Source: DTU063 sp001512695 (lineage in GTDB: Bacteria > Bacillota > Thermosediminibacteria > Thermosediminibacterales > Tepidanaerobacteraceae). From it: a DNA stretch of 30,388 nt. A model generated the notes under the pieces. The model did not search any database. It saw nothing but the letters and a program-made list of their open reading frames with translations, and had not been told where the DNA came from. Shown piece after piece: positions 7,421 to 15,745 of the stretch (its first letter is position 1; each line of letters begins with the position of its first letter). The translations under genes and the position numbers were made by a program. The stretch spans positions 1-30,388 of the forward strand of contig JBASOM010000019.1 in NCBI GenBank assembly GCA_049658265.1, in the 5' to 3' direction.

Positions 7421-8758
7421 TCACTTCAATTCCTCTTCTATTACCTTGGCAACGTTGTCGGCAACTTTGTTAATCAAGTCCTCCTGTTCTCCTTCCACCA
7501 TGACGCGGATTAATGGTTCCGTGCCCGATGGCCGGACCACAATTCTGCCGCTGTCGCCAAGTAAGGCCTCACCTTCATCTATAGTATTCTTGATGCGCTC
7601 ATTGTTATCATATTTGGACTTATCGGCTACGCGGACATTTATAAGCACCTGGGGATAAACGGTCATAATGCTGCTTAAATCCGATAGGCCTTTTTGCTCA
7701 TCAACCATCACTTTTAATAGATTTACAGCGGTCAAAATCCCGTCACCTGTAGTATTATGGTCTAAGAATATTATATGTCCCGACTGTTCTCCACCTAGAT
7801 TGTAGCCGCTGCTTAGCATTTCCTCGAGAACATAACGGTCTCCCACTTTTGTCCGCACCATGTTTATTCCGGCTTTTTTAAGGGCAACCTCTAAGCCCAT
7901 GTTGCTCATTATAGTGGAAACTACGGTGTCATTTTTTAAAAGCCCCTGCCTTTTCATATGGCAGCCGCAGATTGCCATCACATGGTCGCCGTCCACGATA
8001 TTGCCCTTTTCATCGACTGCTATGAGCCTGTCCGCATCGCCATCAAAGGCAAGACCCACATCCGCACCAACTTCTCTTACAAACTGGCAAAGGGCATCGG
8101 GATGGGTGGAACCGCAATTAGCATTGATATTGCATCCATCAGGCGTATTATTAATTACATGGACTTTAGCTCCAAGTTCTTCAAAGATGACAGGTGCCAC
8201 TTCGTACGATGCACCATTTGCGCAATCCAGGGCAACGGTTAAGTCACTAAAGTCCTTGCTGACCGCGGACTTTATAAAATCCACATAAGGCCTTACTCCG
8301 CCTTTTTCAATAATCTTCCCGACATCTGACCCTGTAGGGCTTTCTATTGCCTGATTGGCATCATCAAGTAAAGCTTCTATATCATCTTCCATCGCATCGG
8401 GCAATTTGTAACCATTTTTATCAAAGAACTTTATTCCATTGTATTCTACAGGATTATGGGATGCGGATATTACTACACCTGCATCAGCATTGAAAAAGCG
8501 GGTGAGGTAAGCCACTGCAGGTGTCGGTACGATTCCCACTTTAATCACGTCGGCACCCGCCGAACATATTCCCGCTGTCAAAGCCGCTTCTAGCATATCT
8601 CCCGATATGCGTGTGTCCTTGCCAACGACAAAGAGGGGTCTTTTTTGAAGTTTGGATAATACTTTGGCACCTGCACGGCCCAACTTAAAAGCCAATAGGG
8701 GAGACAACTCTGTATTTGCAATACCCCTAACTCCATCGGTTCCAAATAGTCTGCCCAT
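7421..8758 (-). CDS. glmM: Phosphoglucosamine mutase GlmM
   Basis: GlmM converts glucosamine-6-phosphate to glucosamine-1-phosphate for UDP-GlcNAc and peptidoglycan synthesis in the cytoplasm. The 445-residue protein starts MGRLFGTDGVRG. It carries the phosphoserine loop VISASHNP (catalytic Ser100), the magnesium site DGDADR and the phosphate-binding RPSGTEP near the end. The frame is open to an ATG at 8776, but GGAGAGGAG lies within that extension about 8 nt before the ATG at 8758, so 8758 is the start. It is the third gene of cdaA-cdaR-glmM, the order found across Firmicutes, where GlmM can bind and inhibit CdaA. Confidence 0.97.
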   Translation of the reverse strand: MGRLFGTDGVRGIANTELSPLLAFKLGRAGAKVLSKLQKRPLFVVGKDTRISGDMLEAALTAGICSAGADVIKVGIVPTPAVAYLTRFFNADAGVVISASHNPVEYNGIKFFDKNGYKLPDAMEDDIEALLDDANQAIESPTGSDVGKIIEKGGVRPYVDFIKSAVSKDFSDLTVALDCANGASYEVAPVIFEELGAKVHVINNTPDGCNINANCGSTHPDALCQFVREVGADVGLAFDGDADRLIAVDEKGNIVDGDHVMAICGCHMKRQGLLKNDTVVSTIMSNMGLEVALKKAGINMVRTKVGDRYVLEEMLSSGYNLGGEQSGHIIFLDHNTTGDGILTAVNLLKVMVDEQKGLSDLSSIMTVYPQVLINVRVADKSKYDNNERIKNTIDEGEALLGDSGRIVVRPSGTEPLIRVMVEGEQEDLINKVADNVAKVIEEELK

Positions 8759-8777
8759 ATGTTTTCTCCTCTCCATA

Positions 8778-9986
8778 CTAAGAAAGTTTGCGAAGTGTCA
8801 CCGCAATTTCTGCCGGTTCAATTTTTATAATCCTGTAAGGTCGCGTTATGTCCGCACGTACGCCCAGCAAGTGTTCACCTTCCAAAAGGCCGCCAGCATC
8901 AATATTTAAGTTAATCATGTTTTTATTTACTTTATCAATAATACTCTCGGGACCGCTAACTGTCAATAGTATTTCCCTGCGTTCCAGGCTCGCCTCTAAA
9001 TCCGAGGGTATGTTTAGTACCTGTATTTCATCCGAGCTGACGCTAATACTTGTCGTGGCCAGCCGCTCGATTTCAACGGTAACCCGGGCTGCTTGAATTC
9101 CTTCATCAAAGATTGTAACGCCCTTGGGTATTATAAGCTTTGCGTCTGTTGATACCGTTGATGTGGCCCCTTCCACATTTATGGCTTCGGTGCTTATTGA
9201 CTGGAGGCCTTCCAGCACGTCATGGCCTCCGGTCACCACTACGGTAGGCGGGTCTATCCTCACATCCCTTATTATATAACCTTCAGGTGGATTGCCACTT
9301 ATATTAGGCAAAACCTGCACATTGCTGACGGGAACAATGGATACGGTCACTTCTACCACATCAGGTCTAAAGCTTACTCCCTTTTGCTCCTTGTTCTGCG
9401 CATCTAGAACCCGAACCGGGAGGGTGCTGACGACTGTCGCGGTCTTATCCGAAATATCTAAGCTAGCAGATACCTTTTTAACGGCATTTACCATGCTCCG
9501 AGGCCCCTTGACTACAACAGCCTGCGGTTTGCTGGTGGTTTTATCTACGGCAAATCCAGGAGCAGGCACACCCGACACGTCCACCGAAACAGGCATCTGT
9601 TCCTCTACAATCGCATCCAAGGTCACCATTATTTCTCTCGGTGAAACGTCAATTAATTCTATATTGGTTGGGGTGGTGATATCTACCCGAATAAGATTGT
9701 CCCCTTCAATGCGCCCTCGTAAATTTACATAAGCGTATATATCGCCTGGTTTTATGTCTGCCACCAGGCTGCGCCGCCCCTTAACCTTGACATTCACCTT
9801 GTATTCAGCAGAATCATCTTTAAGGGCAAATTTGTTCTCATCTAAATTTTGCAGTCTTACCGGCACATCCCTGATTACATAGGTTACCTGGGGGTTCTGC
9901 TCATTCATGACATACAGCCACATAATTATAGCTGCCACAATGGATATGATTTTCAGAGCCGTATCCGTAGCAAAAAAATTACGCAT
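8778..9986 (-). CDS. cdaR: CdaR (YbbR-domain) regulator of the diadenylate cyclase
   Basis: A 402-residue protein with one N-terminal transmembrane helix (about residues 11-27, IISIVAAIIMWLYVM). Beyond it lies an extracytoplasmic region of repeated YbbR domains, each opening with a pattern such as NPQVTYVIRDVPVRL or EEQMPVSVDVSGVPAPGF. CdaR binds CdaA at the membrane and modulates c-di-AMP synthesis. Its start overlaps the 3' end of cdaA by 8 nt, and glmM follows with its ribosome site immediately after the cdaR stop. This is the expected tight operon. Confidence 0.95.
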   Translation of the reverse strand: MRNFFATDTALKIISIVAAIIMWLYVMNEQNPQVTYVIRDVPVRLQNLDENKFALKDDSAEYKVNVKVKGRRSLVADIKPGDIYAYVNLRGRIEGDNLIRVDITTPTNIELIDVSPREIMVTLDAIVEEQMPVSVDVSGVPAPGFAVDKTTSKPQAVVVKGPRSMVNAVKKVSASLDISDKTATVVSTLPVRVLDAQNKEQKGVSFRPDVVEVTVSIVPVSNVQVLPNISGNPPEGYIIRDVRIDPPTVVVTGGHDVLEGLQSISTEAINVEGATSTVSTDAKLIIPKGVTIFDEGIQAARVTVEIERLATTSISVSSDEIQVLNIPSDLEASLERREILLTVSGPESIIDKVNKNMINLNIDAGGLLEGEHLLGVRADITRPYRIIKIEPAEIAVTLRKLS

Positions 9987-10800
9987 GGTTCTTCCTCCAG
10001 TGCCAAAGGGATGGTTTTTTATCTTTTATTTCATATATGTCTCTTAACATATTCTTAAGGGTCTTCACGTCAAGATAGCGGCTGAGCTTGCCTTCCTTGG
10101 CTACAGATACTACGCCGGTTTCCTCCGAAACAATAATCGCCACGGCATCCGTTTCTTCTGTAATGCCCAAGGCCGCCCGGTGCCTGGTTCCCAATTCTTT
10201 ACTTAAATTCGGGTTTTCCGAAAGGGGAAGATAGCATCCAGCAGCTACTATCATGTCATTTCTAACGATCACCGCACCATCATGCAGTGGAGTGTTGGGC
10301 ATAAAGATATTTATCAAGAGTTCAGTTGAAACACTGCCCCCGATTTTAACCCCGGTTTCAATGTATTCATTTAGGCCCGTTTCTTTTTCCAAAACTATGA
10401 GAGCCCCGATTTGACCTTTAGACAATTCTTCAGCCGCTTCTGCAATATGGTCGATTACTTTGTTCAGCTCTTCTTCTGCCAATCCTAAAAGGGAGGATGA
10501 AAAAAACTTTCCTCTCCCCAATTGCTCAAGGGCCCGCCTAAGTTCAGGTTGAAAAACTACCAGCAGTGCAATAACTCCTACCGTCATGGTGTTTCGCAAA
10601 ATCCAATTTATCGTATAAAGGCCCAACCATTCACTTAGCTTAGTAGAAATCAACAAAACCACCAGGCCCTTTAACAGCTGCACCGCTCGGGTCCCTTGAA
10701 TTAATTGAATGGCCTTATATGAAACGTATGCGACTATTGCTATGTCAAGCAAATCCATCAAACGAAAGCCTTTAAATAGTTCAAAAAGCTGTAATGACAT
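9979..10800 (-). CDS. cdaA: Diadenylate cyclase CdaA
   Basis: CdaA condenses two ATP to c-di-AMP, the signal for potassium, osmotic and cell-wall homeostasis. The protein has 273 residues, the same length as the Bacillus enzyme. Hydrophobic helices occupy about residues 1-85, followed by the DAC domain with both catalytic motifs, DGA (174-176) and TRHRA (205-209). The downstream strand AVAIIVSEETGVVSVA is also typical. Being upstream of cdaR and glmM, it belongs to the classical membrane c-di-AMP module. Confidence 0.97.
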   Translation of the reverse strand: MSLQLFELFKGFRLMDLLDIAIVAYVSYKAIQLIQGTRAVQLLKGLVVLLISTKLSEWLGLYTINWILRNTMTVGVIALLVVFQPELRRALEQLGRGKFFSSSLLGLAEEELNKVIDHIAEAAEELSKGQIGALIVLEKETGLNEYIETGVKIGGSVSTELLINIFMPNTPLHDGAVIVRNDMIVAAGCYLPLSENPNLSKELGTRHRAALGITEETDAVAIIVSEETGVVSVAKEGKLSRYLDVKTLKNMLRDIYEIKDKKPSLWHWRKNHA

Positions 10801-10859
10801 TTTTCCACCCCAGCACTCCGTTCTGCTATATAAAATATTATAGCATTTAATCTTAAATT

Positions 10860-10887
10860 AGTATATTTTCACGGCGATTTTTTTCAA
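10860..10887 (-). promoter_or_regulatory. Promoter candidate for cdaA-cdaR-glmM
   Basis: Minus-strand TTGAAA (10882-10887), 16-nt spacer, TATACT (10860-10865). A second TATAAT-like box at 10837-10842 lies nearer the gene but has no clear -35. The operon therefore probably starts here, separate from the bactofilin-like gene upstream. Confidence 0.5.
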
Positions 10888-10891
10888 GATT

Positions 10892-11743
10892 CTATTCACC
10901 TGCCTTGCTTCCAAAACGAGTATCCGCTGCAATGCCCAGGGAAATAATTAAGGCCGCCAGAGAAGTTAAGCTTCCAATGAAAGGCACCAATTGTACGAGC
11001 CAAAGAATAAGGGCGCCTAGCACAAATTCCAGTAAGACTTCCGGTTTTTTTATGATTCGTTCATTTAGTTTTCTGCCGATATATATGCTTATGCAGAGGT
11101 ATCCAAAAAAACCTGCCGCATACAGTAGAATCAAAAAAATAGGTATGAGGGGAATCCCAATCAAGGTGATAAACAACAGTATCACGGCAACAGGTATCAA
11201 CAAAAAGATAGCTAGACCTATTAGCAGTTTTTTGCCTATTTCCTCTTCAACCAAATTCGACGCATTTTTGACAGCATTCGGGAAGAGAATTATAACGAGG
11301 ATCCCCACGGCCAAAAGCCCCAAGAAGCGGACGACTTTAAAAAAACTGTACCTGATATTCCTGGCAAAAATTCCGGGGTCCAGGTGTATCCCGGGTCTTT
11401 TTATGCCATTTACCAAGCCTTTTATTCCGGAAACTCCTATTTCAGTTGACTTGCCGTAGATCTTAGAGGTTTCCCCTCGGATTATAGTTCCTCCCACGGA
11501 GGTAACATCGCCCGTTACCTCTCCATTGACCCTTACATTGCCCAATATCGCCACCACATCGCCCGACACCTTGCCGTCAACGGTAATATCGCCCAAGACA
11601 GTGACAACATCGCCCTTTATTGTTTCATGGGAGTCTATTATTATATCTCCCCCGATCTGAAACCTGTAATCGACACTTTGGGCAAGTGCTATTGCAGGTA
11701 TAAACAGCAATATAATTAAAATGAAGGCGGTAGTTTTTCTCAT
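10892..11743 (-). CDS. Membrane protein with bactofilin-like repeats
   Basis: A 283-residue protein. Residues 1-22 form a signal peptide or first helix (MRKTTAFILIILLFIPAIALA). Residues about 25-95 consist of short beta repeats of the kind GDITVDGKVSGDVVAILGNVRVNGEVTGDV, resembling the polymer-forming beta-helix of bactofilins. After a linker, the C-terminal half has about four hydrophobic segments (from FLGLLAVGILVIILF on). Classical bactofilins are cytosolic and lack a signal peptide, so here the beta-helix is predicted outside the membrane. The protein may scaffold something at the cell surface; no specific function can be assigned. It stands alone, divergent from the polysaccharide deacetylase gene. 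Confidence 0.75.
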   Translation of the reverse strand: MRKTTAFILIILLFIPAIALAQSVDYRFQIGGDIIIDSHETIKGDVVTVLGDITVDGKVSGDVVAILGNVRVNGEVTGDVTSVGGTIIRGETSKIYGKSTEIGVSGIKGLVNGIKRPGIHLDPGIFARNIRYSFFKVVRFLGLLAVGILVIILFPNAVKNASNLVEEEIGKKLLIGLAIFLLIPVAVILLFITLIGIPLIPIFLILLYAAGFFGYLCISIYIGRKLNERIIKKPEVLLEFVLGALILWLVQLVPFIGSLTSLAALIISLGIAADTRFGSKAGE

Positions 11744-11983
11744 TGTTAATCCCTCTCATTATTATTTATATATATATATTATACGCGCGAAGAACAATTG
11801 GGTCCTGCAAAAAATCAAATTTCTGGTGTAACTCCAACAAAATTATTTGTAATGGGAATGTAATCTTAAAGCTGTAATTTTAATATTATGGTATGATATG
11901 ATTAGTATGAAGGTTATTCACTTGTATTTTTATAGGCTTTGACAGCCCTTGCTCATATCCCTTTAAAAATGAGGAGAAACCGT
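11744..11983. other. Divergent intergenic region
   Basis: AT-rich spacer between two divergent genes. On the minus strand a TATAAT box lies next to an alternating TA run (about 11768-11783) before the bactofilin-like gene, but with a poor -35. On the plus strand an extended -10 TGGTATGAT (about 11889-11897) precedes the deacetylase gene, also without a good -35. No small gene or RNA is recognisable. Confidence 0.4.
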
Positions 11984-12805
11984 ATGCAAGTACAAATGAA
12001 ATTTGAAAGATATATTGCAACTCTTATTATTGCAGTTCTTTTTTCCATGCTGGCCTTTCCCGGCAAAAGCAGTGTCGGCCAAACTGCCGTATCCAAACTG
12101 CCTCCATTGCTTCACCGTGATTTGCATGATTATCTTGTTGAGCAAGAAATCCGACAGCAAGTACGGCTAAACATTTTGCCCCAGCTTTCACAATCCGTCA
12201 TGGCTGCACGGTTTTTACGCCATGGGCCTGAAGGTAAAAAAAGGGTGTCAATTACTTTTGACGACGGGCCTTTTTTATTCACGGAAAAATATATAAGCGT
12301 ATTGAAAGAATACGATGTTGATGCTGCTTTTTTCCTCATCGGAGTTCAAATTGACAAATACCCCGATGAAGCCAAAAAAATTGCTGAAAGCGGCTATGAA
12401 ATAGGCGTCCACTCATACGGACACAGGCAGTTGACGGCGATGAGCAGAAGTTCTATAGAAAATGACTTTGAAAAGAGTTTGTCTGCAGTCAAAAGAATTA
12501 CCGATTCAGAGATAAGGTTTTTCAGACCGCCTTTCGGAGAGTTCAACGACACCGTAATTGACATTGCCAAAAAGTATAATCTGACCACGGTTTTATGGTG
12601 CGTGGACCCCCGGGACTGGCAGGAGACTGACCCGGACGTTATTGCACGACACGTGATAGATCGTGCCACAAACGGCGCCATTATCCTGCTTCACGAAGGT
12701 CGAGAGTCGACAATCGAGGCTTTGCCCCAGATCATAGAAGGCCTTTGGGAAAGGGGTTTCGAGATAGTATCTTTATCAGAACTCTTGTCCGAAGAAATAG
12801 TATGA
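11984..12805 (+). CDS. Polysaccharide deacetylase (NodB family)
   Basis: A 273-residue exported or membrane-anchored deacetylase with an N-terminal hydrophobic segment (about residues 9-25). The NodB domain covers about residues 85-265: TFDDGP with Asp93/Asp94, metal-binding HSYGH (His143, His147), RPPFGEFND, DPRDW and the final LLHEG. Such enzymes remove acetyl groups from peptidoglycan or other cell-wall glycans; members such as PdaA act in spore cortex formation. The frame opens earlier, but GAGGAG at 11971-11976 places the start at ATG 11984. It ends just before a palindromic repeat and is followed by a Gate-domain pair on the same strand. Whether it is vegetative or sporulation-specific is not visible. 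Confidence 0.9.
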   Translation: MQVQMKFERYIATLIIAVLFSMLAFPGKSSVGQTAVSKLPPLLHRDLHDYLVEQEIRQQVRLNILPQLSQSVMAARFLRHGPEGKKRVSITFDDGPFLFTEKYISVLKEYDVDAAFFLIGVQIDKYPDEAKKIAESGYEIGVHSYGHRQLTAMSRSSIENDFEKSLSAVKRITDSEIRFFRPPFGEFNDTVIDIAKKYNLTTVLWCVDPRDWQETDPDVIARHVIDRATNGAIILLHEGRESTIEALPQIIEGLWERGFEIVSLSELLSEEIV

Positions 12806-12814
12806 GTGCACGAA

Positions 12815-12845
12815 TGAATAATTGGGGACTGTCCTTTTTTATTCA
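12815..12845. repeat. 31-nt palindromic element, copy B
   Basis: It has the same length, the same ends (TGAATA...TATTCA) and the same core GGGGACTGTCC as the element at 7390-7420, with a less perfect right arm rich in T. It starts 9 nt after the deacetylase stop codon. With TCCTTTTTT after the core it could act as a weak terminator of the upstream gene. Confidence 0.65.
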
Positions 12846-12864
12846 TAGCTTATTAACTGCTCTC

Positions 12865-12893
12865 TTTTACGCTAAAAAGATTCATGTTATAAT
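12865..12893 (+). promoter_or_regulatory. Promoter of the Gate-domain pair
   Basis: Extended -10 TGTTATAAT (TATAAT at 12888-12893) with a weak -35 TTTTAC 17 nt upstream (12865-12870). The start would be near 12900, giving a leader of about 30 nt with SD AGGAGG at 12917-12922. Confidence 0.6.
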
Positions 12894-12929
12894 AGTCCAA
12901 GAGATTTTTTGAGGATAGGAGGAGCTTTT

Positions 12930-13367
12930 TTGGAAAAAGTAAATCCTGCTTTTTCTTTTGATACGATAAAGCGCGGCTTTAGGTCAGGTCTCAATATTAC
13001 CTGGAAACTTGCTAAGATTTTGGTGCCTGTTTATTTTATAGTCACCATTTTGAAATACACCCCTATAATCAACTGGATTTCTGCTGCCTTTGCCCCTCTC
13101 ATGAGGGTGTTTGGTCTCCCCGGTGAAGCAGCAATAGTACTCGTAATGGGCAATGTTGTAAATCTGTATGCCGCCATTGGGGCTATGGCTTCTCTCGATT
13201 TGTCGATTAAAGAAATATCTATTCTAGCGATAATGCTCTCCTTTTGCCATAGCTTAATAGTAGAGACGACATTGGCCAAGAAAATTGGCCTGTCAGCACT
13301 TAAAGTAATTTCGGTTCGAGTGGGACTCGCTGTCGTTTCAGGAATTGCTTTTAATCTCTTTTTGTAA
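12930..13367 (+). CDS. Nucleoside-recognition (Gate) domain membrane protein, SpmA-like
   Basis: A 145-residue protein with several hydrophobic helices and the Gate-domain pattern FGLPGEAAIVLVMGNVVNLYAAIGAM. The frame is open from 12909, but a perfect AGGAGG at 12917-12922 lies inside that extension and 7 nt before TTG 12930, so the TTG is taken as start. Gate-domain proteins occur in pairs in Firmicutes: SpmA and SpmB affect spore-core dehydration in Bacillus, and others resemble parts of nucleoside transporters. The next gene is the partner. It is shorter than Bacillus SpmA, so the spore role is only suggested by similarity and by the sporulation genes nearby. Confidence 0.8.
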   Translation: MEKVNPAFSFDTIKRGFRSGLNITWKLAKILVPVYFIVTILKYTPIINWISAAFAPLMRVFGLPGEAAIVLVMGNVVNLYAAIGAMASLDLSIKEISILAIMLSFCHSLIVETTLAKKIGLSALKVISVRVGLAVVSGIAFNLFL

Positions 13368-13383
13368 GTATTGGAGGTAAGCC

Positions 13384-13842
13384 ATGTCAAGTATTTTGAT
13401 GGAAGCTGCTATTGGCAGTTTTAACTCCGTTAAACAGATTGCCATAATCGTAATTCCCATAATGATTGGATTGGAGATTTTAAAGGATATCGGTATCCTT
13501 GATAAACTGACCCAACTGTTTTCGCCCTTGGTAAAAATATACGGCATGAAAAAGGAAGCAGGCTTCCCCCTAGTTATCGGCATCGTAATAGGCCTGTCCT
13601 ACGGTGCCGGCATCATATTTCAAGCAGCCGAAGAGGACAAGCTCAGCCGCCGTGACCTCTACCTGCTTACGTACTTTTTGGTGGCAGCCCACGCCGTTTT
13701 TGAAGATACCGCCGTTTTTATGGCCTTGGGTGTAAACGGCATCTTGCTTTTTGTCGTCCGCGTGACCGTGGCAGCTTTCTTTACCTATCTTGCCTCCAGG
13801 TGGATAAAAGTTGATGACCTGGATTTTGAAAAAATGAGGTGA
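13384..13842 (+). CDS. Nucleoside-recognition (Gate) domain membrane protein, SpmB-like
   Basis: A 152-residue membrane protein starting 16 nt after the SpmA-like gene with a GGAGG ribosome site. It has the Gate pattern MKKEAGFPLVIGIVIGLSYGAGII, and the conserved acidic residues in AAHAVFEDTAVF probably face the channel. The two small proteins likely form a complex. The substrate is unknown. The MazG-like gene begins 7 nt downstream, so all three are probably cotranscribed. Confidence 0.8.
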   Translation: MSSILMEAAIGSFNSVKQIAIIVIPIMIGLEILKDIGILDKLTQLFSPLVKIYGMKKEAGFPLVIGIVIGLSYGAGIIFQAAEEDKLSRRDLYLLTYFLVAAHAVFEDTAVFMALGVNGILLFVVRVTVAAFFTYLASRWIKVDDLDFEKMR

Positions 13843-13849
13843 TGCGAAG

Positions 13850-14176
13850 ATGGAATCGATGGCAAATTGTGATTACAAAGTTATCAGCTTGCCCAAGTTA
13901 AACGGCCTTACTCCCACACTTGAATCAACGGCGTTAAAATTAATGGAAGAGGCCGGTGAACTGGCCCAAGCAATAGGAAAATTTCGCGGTCAGAGCGGTG
14001 AAGCTATCCAGATGGATGAAAAGCAGGTAGTTGATAAAATGGCCCAGGAACTCCTCGATGTCGCCCAGGTTGCTGTTTCGATGATGTTCGTCCTCGAGGA
14101 GAATTACGATATAGACATCGAACAAAAATTGAAGCAACATATAGAAAAACTGAAGTCTAAAGGCTACATCAAATAG
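13850..14176 (+). CDS. MazG-like nucleotide pyrophosphohydrolase
   Basis: A 108-residue all-alpha protein with the EExxE-type metal site in LKLMEEAGELAQA (around residues 30-40) and a second acidic cluster QELLDVAQVAV (about 67-77). These are the two halves of the MazG/dUTPase-like active site. Such enzymes hydrolyse non-canonical or excess NTPs to NMP and pyrophosphate. At about 100 residues it is the single-domain short form rather than the two-domain E. coli MazG. A GAGGTGATG ribosome site overlaps the end of the previous gene. Its stop codon (14174-14176) directly touches the stop codon of rho on the opposite strand. A Gate pair followed by a nucleotide hydrolase hints at nucleotide handling, but this is only context. 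Confidence 0.8.
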   Translation: MESMANCDYKVISLPKLNGLTPTLESTALKLMEEAGELAQAIGKFRGQSGEAIQMDEKQVVDKMAQELLDVAQVAVSMMFVLEENYDIDIEQKLKQHIEKLKSKGYIK

Positions 14177-15451
14177 TTAAAGAGTTTCTCTGTTGTTCTG
14201 CAGGTCATTTACCATGGCAGCTAAGTTTTCGTAAAACTCCCTGTTTGTCTTGGTTTTCTTTAGTTTGTTTATGAATATACTGGACGCCTCAACGGTATCC
14301 AACGGGGCCAGGGCTTTTCTCAAAACCCATGTGGCTTCCAATTCTTCTTTGCTAAACAGCAACTCCTCCCGGCGCGTACCGGATTTTTTTATGTCAATGG
14401 CGGGATAAATTCTGCGCTCTGCAAGTTTTCTATCAAGGTGTATCTCCATATTGCCTGTTCCCTTAAATTCCTCATAGATCACATCGTCCATCCTGCTGCC
14501 GGTTTCCACCAGTGCAGTAGCAATTATAGTGAGACTGCCACCTTCCTCAATGTTCCGTGCGGAACCAAAAAAGCGCTTTGGCTTGTGAAGAGCACTGGGG
14601 TCAAGACCACCCGAGAGGGTTCTTCCGGTGGGCGGAACAACCAGGTTATTTGCTCGTGCCAGGCGGGTTATGCTGTCGAGCAGTATTACCACATCCTTGC
14701 CGCTCTCCACCAAGCGCTGAGCCCTTTCCAGAACCATATCAGCCACCCTCAAGTGATTTTCCGGCAGCTCGTCAAATGTCGAACTTACAACCTCACCTTC
14801 CACGGAGCGCCTTATGTCCGTCACCTCTTCCGGCCTTTCATCAATTAACAGCACTATCAGCTGTACATCCGGATGGTTCTTGGCGAGGCTGTTGGCTATA
14901 TTTTTCAGCATCATGGTCTTTCCTGCTTTTGGTGGAGATACAATAAGGCCCCTCTGGCCTTTCCCTATGGGGGCGATTATGTCGATAATGCGCGTAGAAA
15001 GTTCCTGCGGATCGTATTCCATAACGAAACGGGGCTGCGGAAAAATAGGTGTCAGGGAATCAAAGTGAAATCTGCGGATGGCATGTTCCGGGTCAAGGCC
15101 GTTGACTGCAGTGATTTGCAGCACCGCCCTATACTTTTCCCCTTCCTTGGGAGGTCTTATGCTCCCTGTGATCATATCACCGGTTCTCAGGTGAAAGCGG
15201 CGAATCTGGGATGGAGATATGTATATGTCTTCATCTGATGGTAGGTAGTTTTCGATTCTCAAAAAGCCGTAACCGTCAGGCAACACCTCTAAAACACCTT
15301 CCGCCATACCTTCGCCCTCTTCGCTGAAGGCTTCTATTAATTTGAGGATAAGTTCACGCTTGCGGTACTTATAATAACCGGGAATTTTCTTTTCTTTTGC
15401 AATTTCATGCAGTTGCGCTATGGTCTTTTTCTCTAATTCTGTAATTAACAA
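14177..15451 (-). CDS. rho: Transcription termination factor Rho
   Basis: A hexameric RNA-dependent ATPase and translocase that ends untranslated transcripts. The 424 residues show the N-terminal Rho_N helix bundle (TELEKKTIAQLHEIAKEKKI), the cold-shock-type RNA-binding domain (LPDGYGFLRIENYLPSDEDIYISPSQIRRF) and the ATPase core. The core has P-loop SPPKAGKT, Walker B VVILLDSITRLARA and the Q/R-loop region GGLDPSALHKPKRFFG. Length matches the family and no insertion domain is present. It is transcribed alone from a leader of roughly 90 nt if the TATAAT box at 15549-15554 is its -10, and it lies next to the spo0F-kinase pair. Confidence 0.97.
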   Translation of the reverse strand: MLITELEKKTIAQLHEIAKEKKIPGYYKYRKRELILKLIEAFSEEGEGMAEGVLEVLPDGYGFLRIENYLPSDEDIYISPSQIRRFHLRTGDMITGSIRPPKEGEKYRAVLQITAVNGLDPEHAIRRFHFDSLTPIFPQPRFVMEYDPQELSTRIIDIIAPIGKGQRGLIVSPPKAGKTMMLKNIANSLAKNHPDVQLIVLLIDERPEEVTDIRRSVEGEVVSSTFDELPENHLRVADMVLERAQRLVESGKDVVILLDSITRLARANNLVVPPTGRTLSGGLDPSALHKPKRFFGSARNIEEGGSLTIIATALVETGSRMDDVIYEEFKGTGNMEIHLDRKLAERRIYPAIDIKKSGTRREELLFSKEELEATWVLRKALAPLDTVEASSIFINKLKKTKTNREFYENLAAMVNDLQNNRETL

Positions 15452-15630
15452 GATTTCACTTCCTTATTATTAAATTATAAAAGAATTTTTTTGAAAACAC
15501 GATGTACTAATGGAAATGTGAAAGACAGAAAAGCTTCCGCTGACAAGAATTATACGAAATTTATTCTTTAAAATTATGTTCATCGATGTGAAAAATATTC
15601 AATGGAAAGCAGTAGGCAAGGTAAAAAAAA
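15452..15630 (-). other. rho leader and promoter region
   Basis: The region between the kinase terminator and rho. A minus-strand TATAAT (15549-15554, context CGTATAATTC) is the best -10; the -35 is weak. A second TATAAT lies about 20 nt before the rho SD. The predicted leader is AT-rich. Rho is often autoregulated through its leader, but I see no definite structure here. Confidence 0.35.
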
Positions 15631-15655
15631 GAGCCCTAACAGGGCCCCCTTTTTT
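15626..15655 (-). terminator. Intrinsic terminator after the kinase gene
   Basis: On the minus strand GGGCCCT (15641-15647) pairs with AGGGCTC (15631-15637, one G-U) around a 3-nt loop. An A run precedes it and a run of eight T follows. It ends the spo0F-kinase operon and shields rho. Confidence 0.8.
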
Positions 15656-15745
15656 ATAGATACACCGAGGAGGATTTGCCTTTTGTTAGTTATTATACCA
15701 TTTATAAACTTTACCGTCAATATTTTGATTGACACTATGTTATTT

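Noticed and set aside
8759..8776. ATG at 8776 as the glmM start
   Set aside because: The ribosome site GGAGAGGAG lies within this extension, and the conserved family start MGRLFGTDG begins at 8758.
11939..11967. TTGACA-17 nt-TTTAAA as promoter of the polysaccharide deacetylase
   Set aside because: Its start would fall inside the GAGGAG ribosome site at 11971-11976, leaving no usable leader.
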